A stretch of 64,000 bases of DNA from Actinospineispora acaciae DSM 45401 (lineage in GTDB: Bacteria; Actinomycetota; Actinomycetes; Mycobacteriales; Pseudonocardiaceae). Of the stretch, positions 57,808 to 64,000 are shown piece by piece. The DNA lies in assembly GCF_000620785.1 (NCBI RefSeq), contig NZ_JIAI01000004.1:124001-188000 (forward strand), in the 5' to 3' direction. The notes below the pieces were generated by a model. The model saw nothing but the letters and a program-made list of their open reading frames with translations. It made no database searches and was not told the DNA's origin. How positions within the stretch are numbered: position 1 is the first letter of the stretch; every line of letters starts with the position of its first letter. The position numbers were made by a program, and so were the translations under genes.

Positions 57808-58412
57808 CCGCGCATCCTCGGGTCGCGCGTGGGGTCGGCGTACATCAGGTGGCAACCACGGCTGATCGCCTCGGGACGCAGCTCGTAGTGCCAGGGCTCG
57901 TTGCGGTAGATCTGGCACAGCCCGTACCGGGCGCCGTGCTCGGACAGCCACGCGGTGGCGTCGGCGCGCCCGACGTCGATCGCGTGCCCGGACACGTGGG
58001 GAGACGTGTCCGCGGTGGCGACCCATCGGGCGGCCTCCTCCTCCGAGCCGTACTTCGCGACGGCGTCGCGTAGAAGCTGGTTCTGGTACGCCCGGGAACG
58101 CCAACCGCTGTTGACGTAGAACACGACACCGTCGGCGGCGGCGTCCATGGCCGCGTCGCGCAGGGCCTGCAGCAGGTCGGGGTCGAGGTTGGCCACGCCG
58201 GGATACCTGTCGTCGAACACCGTCACGCCGCCGGGGAGGCCGCCGTCGGCCTCGGCGGCCGTATCGCCGAGGCGGTCGCGCAGGGCGTCGATGAGCGAGG
58301 GCGCCCGGTAGACCAGGGTTCCGATGATCGCGGCGGTGACGACGACCAGGCCGACGGCGGTGGGCCGGAACGTCCCTCGGGTCGCCGTGCGTGCTGCCAC
58401 TGTCTGACTCAT
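57804..58412 (-). CDS. vanY: VanY-type D,D-carboxypeptidase, membrane-anchored
   Basis: A 202-residue protein with an N-terminal transmembrane anchor (about residues 17-38) and an extracytoplasmic peptidase M15B domain. Zinc ligands lie in SPHVSGHAIDVG (SxHxxGxAID) and EPWHYEL (WHxE). VanY removes the terminal D-Ala from pentapeptide precursors, backing up VanX. It is shorter than enterococcal VanY but like actinomycete forms. Its 40-bp upstream element is 35/40 identical to that of vanH, so VanR very likely controls it. It is divergent from vanR. Confidence 0.88.
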   Translation of the reverse strand: MSQTVAARTATRGTFRPTAVGLVVVTAAIIGTLVYRAPSLIDALRDRLGDTAAEADGGLPGGVTVFDDRYPGVANLDPDLLQALRDAAMDAAADGVVFYVNSGWRSRAYQNQLLRDAVAKYGSEEEAARWVATADTSPHVSGHAIDVGRADATAWLSEHGARYGLCQIYRNEPWHYELRPEAISRGCHLMYADPTRDPRMRG

Positions 58413-58499
58413 GCCACCAGTTCAGGCGGCGCGGCGTTGCCGGCGCGTATCCGCTTTTCGGTACGCCGGCGATATATCCGGGCTCGTAGCATCGGGCGC
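58413..58499. promoter_or_regulatory. VanR-type promoter element between vanY and vanR
   Basis: Positions 58436-58475 match 62942-62981 upstream of vanH at 35 of 40 bases, at almost the same distance from the minus-strand start codons (23 and 24 bp). The core is CGTATCCG-CTTTTCGGTACG, an imperfect inverted pair CGTATC/GATACG at the vanH copy. It presumably drives vanY and, on the other strand, vanRS. Confidence 0.65.
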
Positions 58500-59165
58500 A
58501 TGCGCGTGTTGGTCGTCGAGGACGAGCCCTACATGGCGGAGGCCATCCGCGATGGCCTGCGCCTGGAAGCGATCGCCGCCGACATCGCCGGCGACGGCGA
58601 CACGGCCCTGGAGCTGCTGAGCATCAACGCCTACGACCTCGCCGTGCTCGACCGCGACATCCCCGGGCCCTCCGGTGACGAGATAGCGAAGAGCATCGTC
58701 GCCTCCGGCAGCGGCATGCCGATCCTGATGCTCACCGCCGCCGACCGGCTCGACGACAAGGCCTCCGGGTTCGAGCTCGGCGCCGACGACTACCTCACCA
58801 AGCCGTTCGAACTTCGCGAGCTGGTGCTCAGGCTCAGGGCGCTGGACCGCAGGCGCGCGCACAGCAGGCCGCCGGTGCGGGAGATCGCGGGCCTGCGCCT
58901 GGACCCGTTCCGCCGCGAGGTCTACCGCGACGGCCGCTACATCGCGCTGACCAGGAAGCAGTTCGCCGTGCTCGAGGTTCTCGTGGCCGCCGAGGGCGGT
59001 GTGGTCAGCGCCGAGGAACTGCTGGAACGGGCCTGGGACGAGAACGCCGACCCGTTCACCAACGCCGTGCGCATCACCGTCTCGGCGCTGCGCAAGCGCC
59101 TCGGCGAACCCGGGATCATCGCCACCGTGGCCGGCGTCGGCTACCGCATCGAGGCCCCGGCGTGA
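58500..59165 (+). CDS. vanR: VanR response regulator
   Basis: A 221-residue OmpR/PhoB-family regulator: VVEDEPYMAEAIRDGL, phospho-acceptor Asp51 in LAVLDRDIPG, Thr in LMLTAADRL, Lys in DYLTKPFELREL, and a C-terminal winged helix ending GVGYRIEAPA. Residue position and sequence match streptomycete VanR. With VanS it switches on D-Ala-D-Lac cell-wall synthesis when glycopeptides or their effects are sensed. ATG 58500 is the natural start; the vanS GTG overlaps its stop (GTGA). Confidence 0.9.
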   Translation: MRVLVVEDEPYMAEAIRDGLRLEAIAADIAGDGDTALELLSINAYDLAVLDRDIPGPSGDEIAKSIVASGSGMPILMLTAADRLDDKASGFELGADDYLTKPFELRELVLRLRALDRRRAHSRPPVREIAGLRLDPFRREVYRDGRYIALTRKQFAVLEVLVAAEGGVVSAEELLERAWDENADPFTNAVRITVSALRKRLGEPGIIATVAGVGYRIEAPA

Positions 59166-60256
59166 GCGTGGACAGGCAGCCCGGCATGAGCGTCCGCCTC
59201 AGGCTCACCCTCAGCTATGCGGGGTTCCTCATGCTCGCGGGTGCCATGCTGCTCGGCGCGGTCTGGGTGTTCCTGCTGCGGGACGTGCCGCTGCGAAATC
59301 TCATTCCCCGCCTGGCCTACTTCCCCCTCGTCTTCGATCCGAGCAACGCCGGCCCCATCATCTTCGGCCCGGCGGCGGTCCTGGTGCTCACGTTCCTGCT
59401 GGTGTTCGGCCTGGTGGGAGGGTGGATCCTCGCCGGCAGCATGCTCGCCCCCCTCACGCGCATCACCAATGCCACCCGCATGGCCGCGGCCGGATCGCTC
59501 TCGCACCGGGTCCGGCTGCCGGGACGCGCGGACGAGTTCCGCGAGCTGGCCGACGCGTTCGACGCCATGCTCGCGCGGCTCGAAACGCACGTCGCCGAAC
59601 AGCGGAGGTTCGCCGCGAACGCCTCCCACGAGCTGCGCACCCCGCTGGCGACCACGCACGCGCTGCTCGACGTGGCCCGCAACGACCCGAGCCGCGACAC
59701 CGGCGAGCTCGTCGAACGCCTCCGCGCCGTCAACACCAGGGCGATCGACCTCACCGAGGCGCTGCTCCTGCTCAGCCGCGCCGACCAGCGGTCCTTCGCC
59801 CGAGAACACGTCGACCTGTCCCTCGTGGCGGAAGAGGCCGCCGAAACGCTGCTCCCCGTCGCGGACAAGCGCGGCGTCACCATCGAGACCTTCGGCGACA
59901 TCACCCCCGCCAGCGGCTCACCCGCGCTCCTGCTGCAGCTCGCGACGAACCTCGTTCACAACGCGATCGTCCACAACCTGCCCGACGGGGGCGCCGTGTG
60001 GGTCAGCACCGGCGTTCGCCCCGGGAGCGTGGTGCTCACCGTCGAGAACACCGGCGAGGAGCTCACCCGGGAGTTGGTCGCCACGCTCGCGGAGCCGTTC
60101 CAACGCGGCGCCGAACGCGTACGCACCGACCACGCGGGTGTCGGCCTCGGCCTGGCCATAGTCAGGAGCATCGCCCAGGCGCACGACGGAGCCCTCACCC
60201 TCACCCCCCGCCCCGGCGGTGGGCTGCGCGCCACCGTGGAACTGCCTACCGTGTGA
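59162..60256 (+). CDS. vanS: VanS sensor histidine kinase
   Basis: A 364-residue kinase with two membrane helices (about 20-42 and 75-98) enclosing a short extracytoplasmic loop of about 30 residues (LRNLIPRLAYFPLVFDPSN), a HAMP linker, H-box NASHELRTPL with His156, N-box LVHNAIVHN and G-box VGLGLAIVRSI. The short loop is typical of actinomycete VanS proteins proposed to contact glycopeptides directly. It is coupled to vanR and overlaps the 3' end of the convergent vanX by 11 bp. Confidence 0.88.
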   Translation: MSVDRQPGMSVRLRLTLSYAGFLMLAGAMLLGAVWVFLLRDVPLRNLIPRLAYFPLVFDPSNAGPIIFGPAAVLVLTFLLVFGLVGGWILAGSMLAPLTRITNATRMAAAGSLSHRVRLPGRADEFRELADAFDAMLARLETHVAEQRRFAANASHELRTPLATTHALLDVARNDPSRDTGELVERLRAVNTRAIDLTEALLLLSRADQRSFAREHVDLSLVAEEAAETLLPVADKRGVTIETFGDITPASGSPALLLQLATNLVHNAIVHNLPDGGAVWVSTGVRPGSVVLTVENTGEELTRELVATLAEPFQRGAERVRTDHAGVGLGLAIVRSIAQAHDGALTLTPRPGGGLRATVELPTV

Positions 60257-60857
60257 TCGGGAAATCGAAGTAGGTGTCCGGGTAGGGTTCGTCCTTCAGC
60301 GAGTAGTGCCACCACTCGTACTCGTATGAGCGGAAACCGCAGTCCTCCATGACGGAACAAAGGTATTGCCGGTTCTCCGCCTCGACCTGCGCGATTCCTT
60401 GTGCGCCATGATGCGAGATCGGATCCATCAGGTCATGGTCGCCGCCCATGGGGGCGAGCTCACCGGTGGTCAGGTGATACAACGTCAGGTCGACCGCGCC
60501 GCCTCGGCTGTGGCCGGACCTGGCGGCGACGTATCCCCTCTCGAACATCTCGACCCTGTCGATGTTCGGATAGTGTCGCGTCTTCGTCCGGCCGTCCTCC
60601 GGCTGTTGTGACCAGCGCACGAAGCAGTCCACGGCGCGTTGCGGGCGATAGCCGTCCCAGAGAAGCAGGCCGAAGCCGAGGGACGCGGCCTTTTCCCGCA
60701 CGCTTTTCAGGGCCGTGCACAGGGCTGTCGTCCCGACCACCCGATTGACCAGGTAGCCGTCGACCGGCTTGCCGGTGAAGTTGGCCCAGGTGGCGTACCT
60801 GGCATCCCACCGTATTCCGGGTACGAACTCGTCCACGAAGACGAAGTCATCGATCAC
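60246..60857 (-). CDS. vanX: VanX D-Ala-D-Ala dipeptidase
   Basis: A 203-residue zinc dipeptidase. The catalytic zinc sites are SGHSRGGAVDLTLY (SxHxxGxAxD) and YEWWHYSLKDE (ExxH), and LLLWDGYRPQRAVDCFVRWS is the substrate-binding region. The length equals that of enterococcal VanX. It destroys cytoplasmic D-Ala-D-Ala so only D-Ala-D-Lac precursors remain. GTG 60857 overlaps the vanA stop by 11 bp, so it is coupled as the third gene of vanHAX. Confidence 0.92.
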   Translation of the reverse strand: MIDDFVFVDEFVPGIRWDARYATWANFTGKPVDGYLVNRVVGTTALCTALKSVREKAASLGFGLLLWDGYRPQRAVDCFVRWSQQPEDGRTKTRHYPNIDRVEMFERGYVAARSGHSRGGAVDLTLYHLTTGELAPMGGDHDLMDPISHHGAQGIAQVEAENRQYLCSVMEDCGFRSYEYEWWHYSLKDEPYPDTYFDFPITR

Positions 60858-61893
60858 CGTTGGTTTCCCCCAGGGTCAACGACACCATCCGGTCGATCAC
60901 TTCGGAGAACGGCAGTCCGGCGGCGGTCATCATTCTCGGATAGCGGCTGTACGGGGTCATGCCGGGCAGGGTGTTGACCTCGTTGAGCACCACCGAACCG
61001 TCGTCCTTCAGGAACGTGTCCACCCGCGCGAGCCCCCGGCAGCCCATGGCGCGATAGATGGCCTTTGCGGTCTCCTGGACGAGCGCGCGCGAATCCGGCG
61101 AGATGTCGGCCGGGACGATGAAAGTCGCGTTCTCGGAGCCGCTTTCGGGCGCGCTCTCCTGGTGGATCCTGAAGAAGCCGTGAGACAGTGCGACCTGGTC
61201 CACCTCGCCCGCGATCAGGTCCGTGTCGTTCCCCAGTATCGCGCACCCCACCTCGCTGCCGACCACCGCCTCTTCGATCAGCACCTTCGAGTCGTACTGT
61301 CGTGCCGTTTCGATCGCGCTCGACAGTTCTTCTTTCGTGGACACCTTGCTGACCCCGAAGGACGAACCCGAACGGGCCGGCTTCACAAAGACGGGATAGG
61401 CGAGCCGGTCGGGGTCGACGGTGTCGCCCGCCATGACAATCCGGTAGTTCGGTGTGGCGATTCCCGCGCTGCTGGCGACGGTGTAGGTAAGGGTCTTGTC
61501 CATACACACGGCGGAGCTCTGGATGTCGCAGCCGACGTAGGGGATGCCGGAAAGCTCCAACAGGCCCTGGATCGCGCCGTCCTCGCCGAGCTTGCCGTGC
61601 AGCACGGGGAGCACGACGTCCAGGCCGATCGCCTCGTATTTCCCCTCGTCCAGGACCAGCAGGCCGCGCACGTCCCGGTCCGGTGAGAGCACGGCCGGGC
61701 GGCCGGCGTCGTTCTCCCAGTCCGCGCCGGGGCCGTCACACAGCCTCCAGGCACCGCCCTTCGTGATCCCGATCCAGTACGGTTCGTACCGGCCGGCATC
61801 GAGGTTCTGTTCGACCACCCGCGCGGACTTGACGGAGACGGGATGCTCCTCGCAGGCGCCGCCGAACAGAATCCCGACCTTCAACCTATCCAT
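60847..61893 (-). CDS. vanA: VanA-type D-Ala-D-Lac ligase
   Basis: A 348-residue ATP-grasp ligase. The sequence VLPVLHGKLGEDGAIQGLLE and YVGCDIQSSAVCMDKTLTYT are those of depsipeptide (D-lactate) ligases rather than Ddl, where a Tyr-bearing loop follows SCAMDK. ATP-binding and Mg motifs PARSGSSFGVSKV and VVLNEVNTLPGMTPYSRYP are intact. ATG 61893 follows GGGAG; an in-frame GTG at 61905 is possible. It overlaps vanH by 8 bp and vanX by 11 bp. Makes the D-Ala-D-Lac that lowers glycopeptide affinity. Confidence 0.92.
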   Translation of the reverse strand: MDRLKVGILFGGACEEHPVSVKSARVVEQNLDAGRYEPYWIGITKGGAWRLCDGPGADWENDAGRPAVLSPDRDVRGLLVLDEGKYEAIGLDVVLPVLHGKLGEDGAIQGLLELSGIPYVGCDIQSSAVCMDKTLTYTVASSAGIATPNYRIVMAGDTVDPDRLAYPVFVKPARSGSSFGVSKVSTKEELSSAIETARQYDSKVLIEEAVVGSEVGCAILGNDTDLIAGEVDQVALSHGFFRIHQESAPESGSENATFIVPADISPDSRALVQETAKAIYRAMGCRGLARVDTFLKDDGSVVLNEVNTLPGMTPYSRYPRMMTAAGLPFSEVIDRMVSLTLGETNGDR

Positions 61894-62917
61894 GCCGTCT
61901 CCCACTTTCGAATTCCAAGCAGTTGATGATGCTGTTCTCGACTGTGTCGCTCAGGGCGTGGTCCGTGTAGTAGGCGGTGTGTGGGCTGATGAGCACGTTC
62001 GGCATCCGCTGTAGCCGCAACAGGAGCCCGCTCTCGATGGGCTCGTTCCTGCGGTCGGCGTAGAAGATGCCCTCCTCCCCTTCCAGGACGTCCAACGCCG
62101 CGCCGCCCAGGTCACCGCATTCCAACGCCGCGACGAGCGCCTCGGTGTCGATCAGCGGCCCGCGTCCGGTATTGACGACGAACGCGCCGCGCCTCATCCG
62201 CGCGATACGTTGGCGACCGAGGAGATGGTGCGTGTCCGCGGTGAGCGGGGTATGGAGGGTTACGATGTCGCTCTGCCGTAGCAGCTCGTCAAGGGGAACG
62301 TAGTCGGCGGCGGCCCTGGGACAACTGTCATGAGCCACAATGCGGGCGCCGAAACCCCGCAGCCGGTCTATGACCGCCGCGCCGATGCGCCCCGTTCCGA
62401 TGACCCCGACGGTCAGGTCGCGCAGTTCCCTCCCGCGCACGTCGTTGAGCCTGTAGTCATGGACGTCGGCGCTGCGGACCATGGGCTTCGCGTGTCGTAT
62501 CGCCATCAGCATCAACATCAACGTGTAGTCCGCCACGCTGTCGGGCGAATAGGCGACATTCTCAACGGAAATGCCGACGCTCGCCGCATACTGCACATCG
62601 ATATGGTTGTAGCCGATGCTCCTCGTGGATATGTACCTCACGCCGGCCCGACCGAGCGCGAGAAGGGTGGAGTTCGTGATCCGAGCCTTGTGACCCACGC
62701 TGATGCAGCGGTTTCCGGATGCCAGCTCGACATTGGCCTCGGACACCGCCGCCTCGGTGATCGCCGGCGCGACGCCGAAGCGAGGCGCCAACTCCCGGAA
62801 CAGCACGGCCTCGTCCGGCGCGCAGCAATAGACGGTCATTCCCACTGCCGGGGCGGCCGAGGTCGCCGTCGAACCGGGGCGGCGGGCCGCTGTTCGCGCT
62901 GGCTCGCTGTAGGTCAT
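61886..62917 (-). CDS. vanH: VanH D-lactate dehydrogenase
   Basis: A 343-residue D-2-hydroxyacid dehydrogenase with Rossmann NAD site VGVIGTGRIGAAVIDRL, catalytic Arg in NTGRGPLIDTEAL, Glu in LDVLEGEEG and His in ISPHTAYYTDHAL. VanH reduces pyruvate to D-lactate for VanA. ATG 62917 gives an N-terminus of about 25 residues longer than enterococcal VanH, as in other actinomycete versions. It is the first gene of vanHAX and lies 24 bp from the shared VanR-type element. Confidence 0.92.
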   Translation of the reverse strand: MTYSEPARTAARRPGSTATSAAPAVGMTVYCCAPDEAVLFRELAPRFGVAPAITEAAVSEANVELASGNRCISVGHKARITNSTLLALGRAGVRYISTRSIGYNHIDVQYAASVGISVENVAYSPDSVADYTLMLMLMAIRHAKPMVRSADVHDYRLNDVRGRELRDLTVGVIGTGRIGAAVIDRLRGFGARIVAHDSCPRAAADYVPLDELLRQSDIVTLHTPLTADTHHLLGRQRIARMRRGAFVVNTGRGPLIDTEALVAALECGDLGGAALDVLEGEEGIFYADRRNEPIESGLLLRLQRMPNVLISPHTAYYTDHALSDTVENSIINCLEFESGRRHG

Positions 62918-63031
62918 GCCGCCCAGTCAAGACAGCGCGGTGTTGCCGGTACGTATCCGGTTTTCGATACGCCGACGATATGTTACCGACGAGTAGCGTC
63001 GAGGGCGCGGCGCTCACGTACGCTCACAACG
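62918..63031. promoter_or_regulatory. vanH promoter region with VanR-type element
   Basis: The 40-bp element 62942-62981, with CGTATC (62952-62957) and GATACG (62966-62971) as inverted arms, is nearly identical to the one before vanY. It lies just upstream of vanH on the minus strand, and the divergent LysR gene starts 50 bp further on, so VanR could also influence that gene. Confidence 0.65.
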
Positions 63032-63931
63032 GTGAGCCTTCGTCAGTTCGAGTACGCCCTGGCCGTTGCCGAGGAGGGTTCGGTGACGGCGGCGGCGGAG
63101 CGGCTGCACGTCGCCCAGCCGTCGATGTCCCAGCAGATCCGTGGCCTGGAGCGGGAGCTCGGCGTGAGCCTGTTCGCCCGCACCCCGACCGGGCTGGTGC
63201 CCACCGTGGTCGGCCGGGCGTTCCTGCGGGAGGCGGAGGCGGCGGTGAACGCCGCGCGGCGGGCGAGGGAAACGGCGCGCGCCGGCGCCGACGAGCTGGT
63301 GGGCGAGCTGGTGGTCTCGGTGCAGATGGGGTTCGGCACGCGGCAGCTGCCGGCCGCGCTGGGCGCGCTGCGCCGCCGTTTCCCCAGGCTGGAGGTCACC
63401 GTGTTCGAGGAGCCCAGCTCCGCCGAGCTGGAGCGGCTGTGCCGGCGCGGCGTGCTGGACCTCGCCCTGATGGCGGCCTGCAAGCGCAGCCCCGCCGACG
63501 CCCACCACCTCGGCGACGAGGAGTTCGTCGCGGTGCTGGGCGCCGGGCACCCCCTGCTCGCCGCCGACCGGGTCGAGCCGCGCGAGCTGGCCGGGGAACC
63601 GTGGGTGCGGTTCGACCGCGACAGCGCGCTCGACGGCGTGCTGCTGGACGTGCTGCGGGACAACGAGCTGCCCCCGACCACCGTCGCCAGGGTGTCCCAG
63701 ACCGCGACGGCCGTGCGCTGGGCCGCGGACGGGCTGGGGGTGACGCTGGTTCCGGCCTCGGCGGTGCCGGACGGTTACGAACACCTCGTTCGCCCGGTGT
63801 CGCCGGCCGTGTACCAGCCCGTGATCGCCGTGCTTCGGCAGCGCCCGGGCCCGGCGGAGACGGCCCTGCTCGAGCTGCTGGGCCAGCAGACCTGGTCCGA
63901 CGCGGCTCAGAGCTCGGCGCCGGTGGTGTAG
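63032..63931 (+). CDS. LysR-family transcriptional regulator
   Basis: A 299-residue regulator with an N-terminal HTH (LRQFEYALAVAEEGSVTAAA, ERLHVAQPSMSQQIRGLE) and a PBP2-like effector domain (GELVVSVQMGFGTRQLPA; DEEFVAVLGAGHPLLAADRV). GTG 63032 is the family-consistent start. It is divergent from vanH and convergent with an SDR gene whose C-terminus overlaps its last 25 bp. Its target is more likely the SDR or another neighbour beyond the window than the van genes. Confidence 0.87.
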   Translation: MSLRQFEYALAVAEEGSVTAAAERLHVAQPSMSQQIRGLERELGVSLFARTPTGLVPTVVGRAFLREAEAAVNAARRARETARAGADELVGELVVSVQMGFGTRQLPAALGALRRRFPRLEVTVFEEPSSAELERLCRRGVLDLALMAACKRSPADAHHLGDEEFVAVLGAGHPLLAADRVEPRELAGEPWVRFDRDSALDGVLLDVLRDNELPPTTVARVSQTATAVRWAADGLGVTLVPASAVPDGYEHLVRPVSPAVYQPVIAVLRQRPGPAETALLELLGQQTWSDAAQSSAPVV

Positions 63932-64000
63932 GTCGCGTCGAAGGCGAGGAACGCGGCCGCGACGGCGATCTCCTCGGGGGTGCCGAACCGCCGCATGGGG
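63907..64000 (-). CDS. C-terminal end of a short-chain dehydrogenase (partial)
   Basis: Only the last 30 codons are inside the window: PMRRFGTPEEIAVAAAFLAF then DATYTTGAEL and stop. P-x-R-R-x-G-x-P-E-E-I-A is the standard C-terminal phrase of classical SDR oxidoreductases. The rest of the gene lies beyond 64000. Confidence 0.75.
   Translation of the reverse strand, partial: PMRRFGTPEEIAVAAAFLAFDATYTTGAEL

Noticed and set aside
1..64000. CRISPR arrays, insertion sequences, integrases, rRNA
   Set aside because: I looked for regularly spaced repeats, transposase motifs, tyrosine or serine recombinase motifs and rRNA cores on both strands and saw none.

Overview
The window is GC-rich DNA with GTG starts and many 4-bp ATGA/GTGA gene overlaps. 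It carries actinobacterial families (DUF3040, tandem universal stress proteins, TPR-type XRE regulators, vanRS/vanHAX). This suggests a filamentous actinomycete, most likely of the Pseudonocardiaceae/Streptomyces type; the genus cannot be fixed from the sequence. No origin, CRISPR array, insertion sequence or integrase is visible.

1-11 kb: divergent universal-stress genes, an AhpD-like protein, a COG0523 GTPase, small membrane proteins, a degenerate tRNA-Trp-like sequence, and a LytS/LytTR two-component pair fused operon-style to two sodium:solute symporters with small helper membrane proteins (a probable acetate/pyruvate-type uptake locus).

11-17.8 kb: an accessory region. A minus-strand operon XRE regulator - APH-like kinase - 37-residue peptide - PCMT-like methyltransferase looks like a minimal RiPP or peptide-modifying locus. 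Opposite it are three tiny coupled genes. Then come a lower-GC hypothetical gene, a single-chain McrB-N/PD-(D/E)XK nuclease (candidate defence gene), and a tRNA 3'-end fragment.

17.8-25 kb: amino-acid permease + P1 (DmpA) peptidase with divergent TetR, a ParB-like protein, a glycosyltransferase pseudogene, a CynX-type transporter and a FadR-type GntR.

25-44.5 kb: the centrepiece, a catabolic supercluster. A seven-gene minus operon encodes a three-subunit molybdenum hydroxylase, an ACMSD-like decarboxylase, a NicX-like 2,5-dihydroxypyridine dioxygenase, a NicD-like deformylase and a NicF-like maleamate amidase. This enzyme set fits picolinate-type pyridine-ring degradation. A LacI regulator, its own promoter, this operon and two transporters share a 12-bp operator (GCAAACGGTTGC type). 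Nested inside is a second set: a C45 Ntn-hydrolase, both subunits of a 2-amino-4-oxopentanoate-type thiolase (OrtA/OrtB), a class III aminotransferase, a flavin reductase, a flavin monooxygenase and an Asp/Glu-racemase-fold enzyme. Two near-identical 19-bp-spacer promoters with a TCAACC-GGTTGA palindrome put both of its operons under one MerR protein. The thiolase module joined to pyridine degradation is the most novel-looking part.

44.5-53.6 kb: EamA exporter/AraC pair, a P-loop kinase, then a GntR-controlled operon with nitrilase, DUF2848, HpaB-type monooxygenase, cupin, isochorismatase-fold hydrolase, flavin reductase and MHS transporter (another catabolic module, substrate unknown).

53.6-64 kb: an XRE/TPR regulator, a 5'-damaged NUDIX gene, a cupin, a COMT-like O-methyltransferase, and a complete vancomycin-type resistance set (vanY, vanRS, vanHAX). 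vanY and vanH share a 40-bp promoter element (35/40 identical), a likely VanR target. A LysR gene and the end of an SDR gene close the window.
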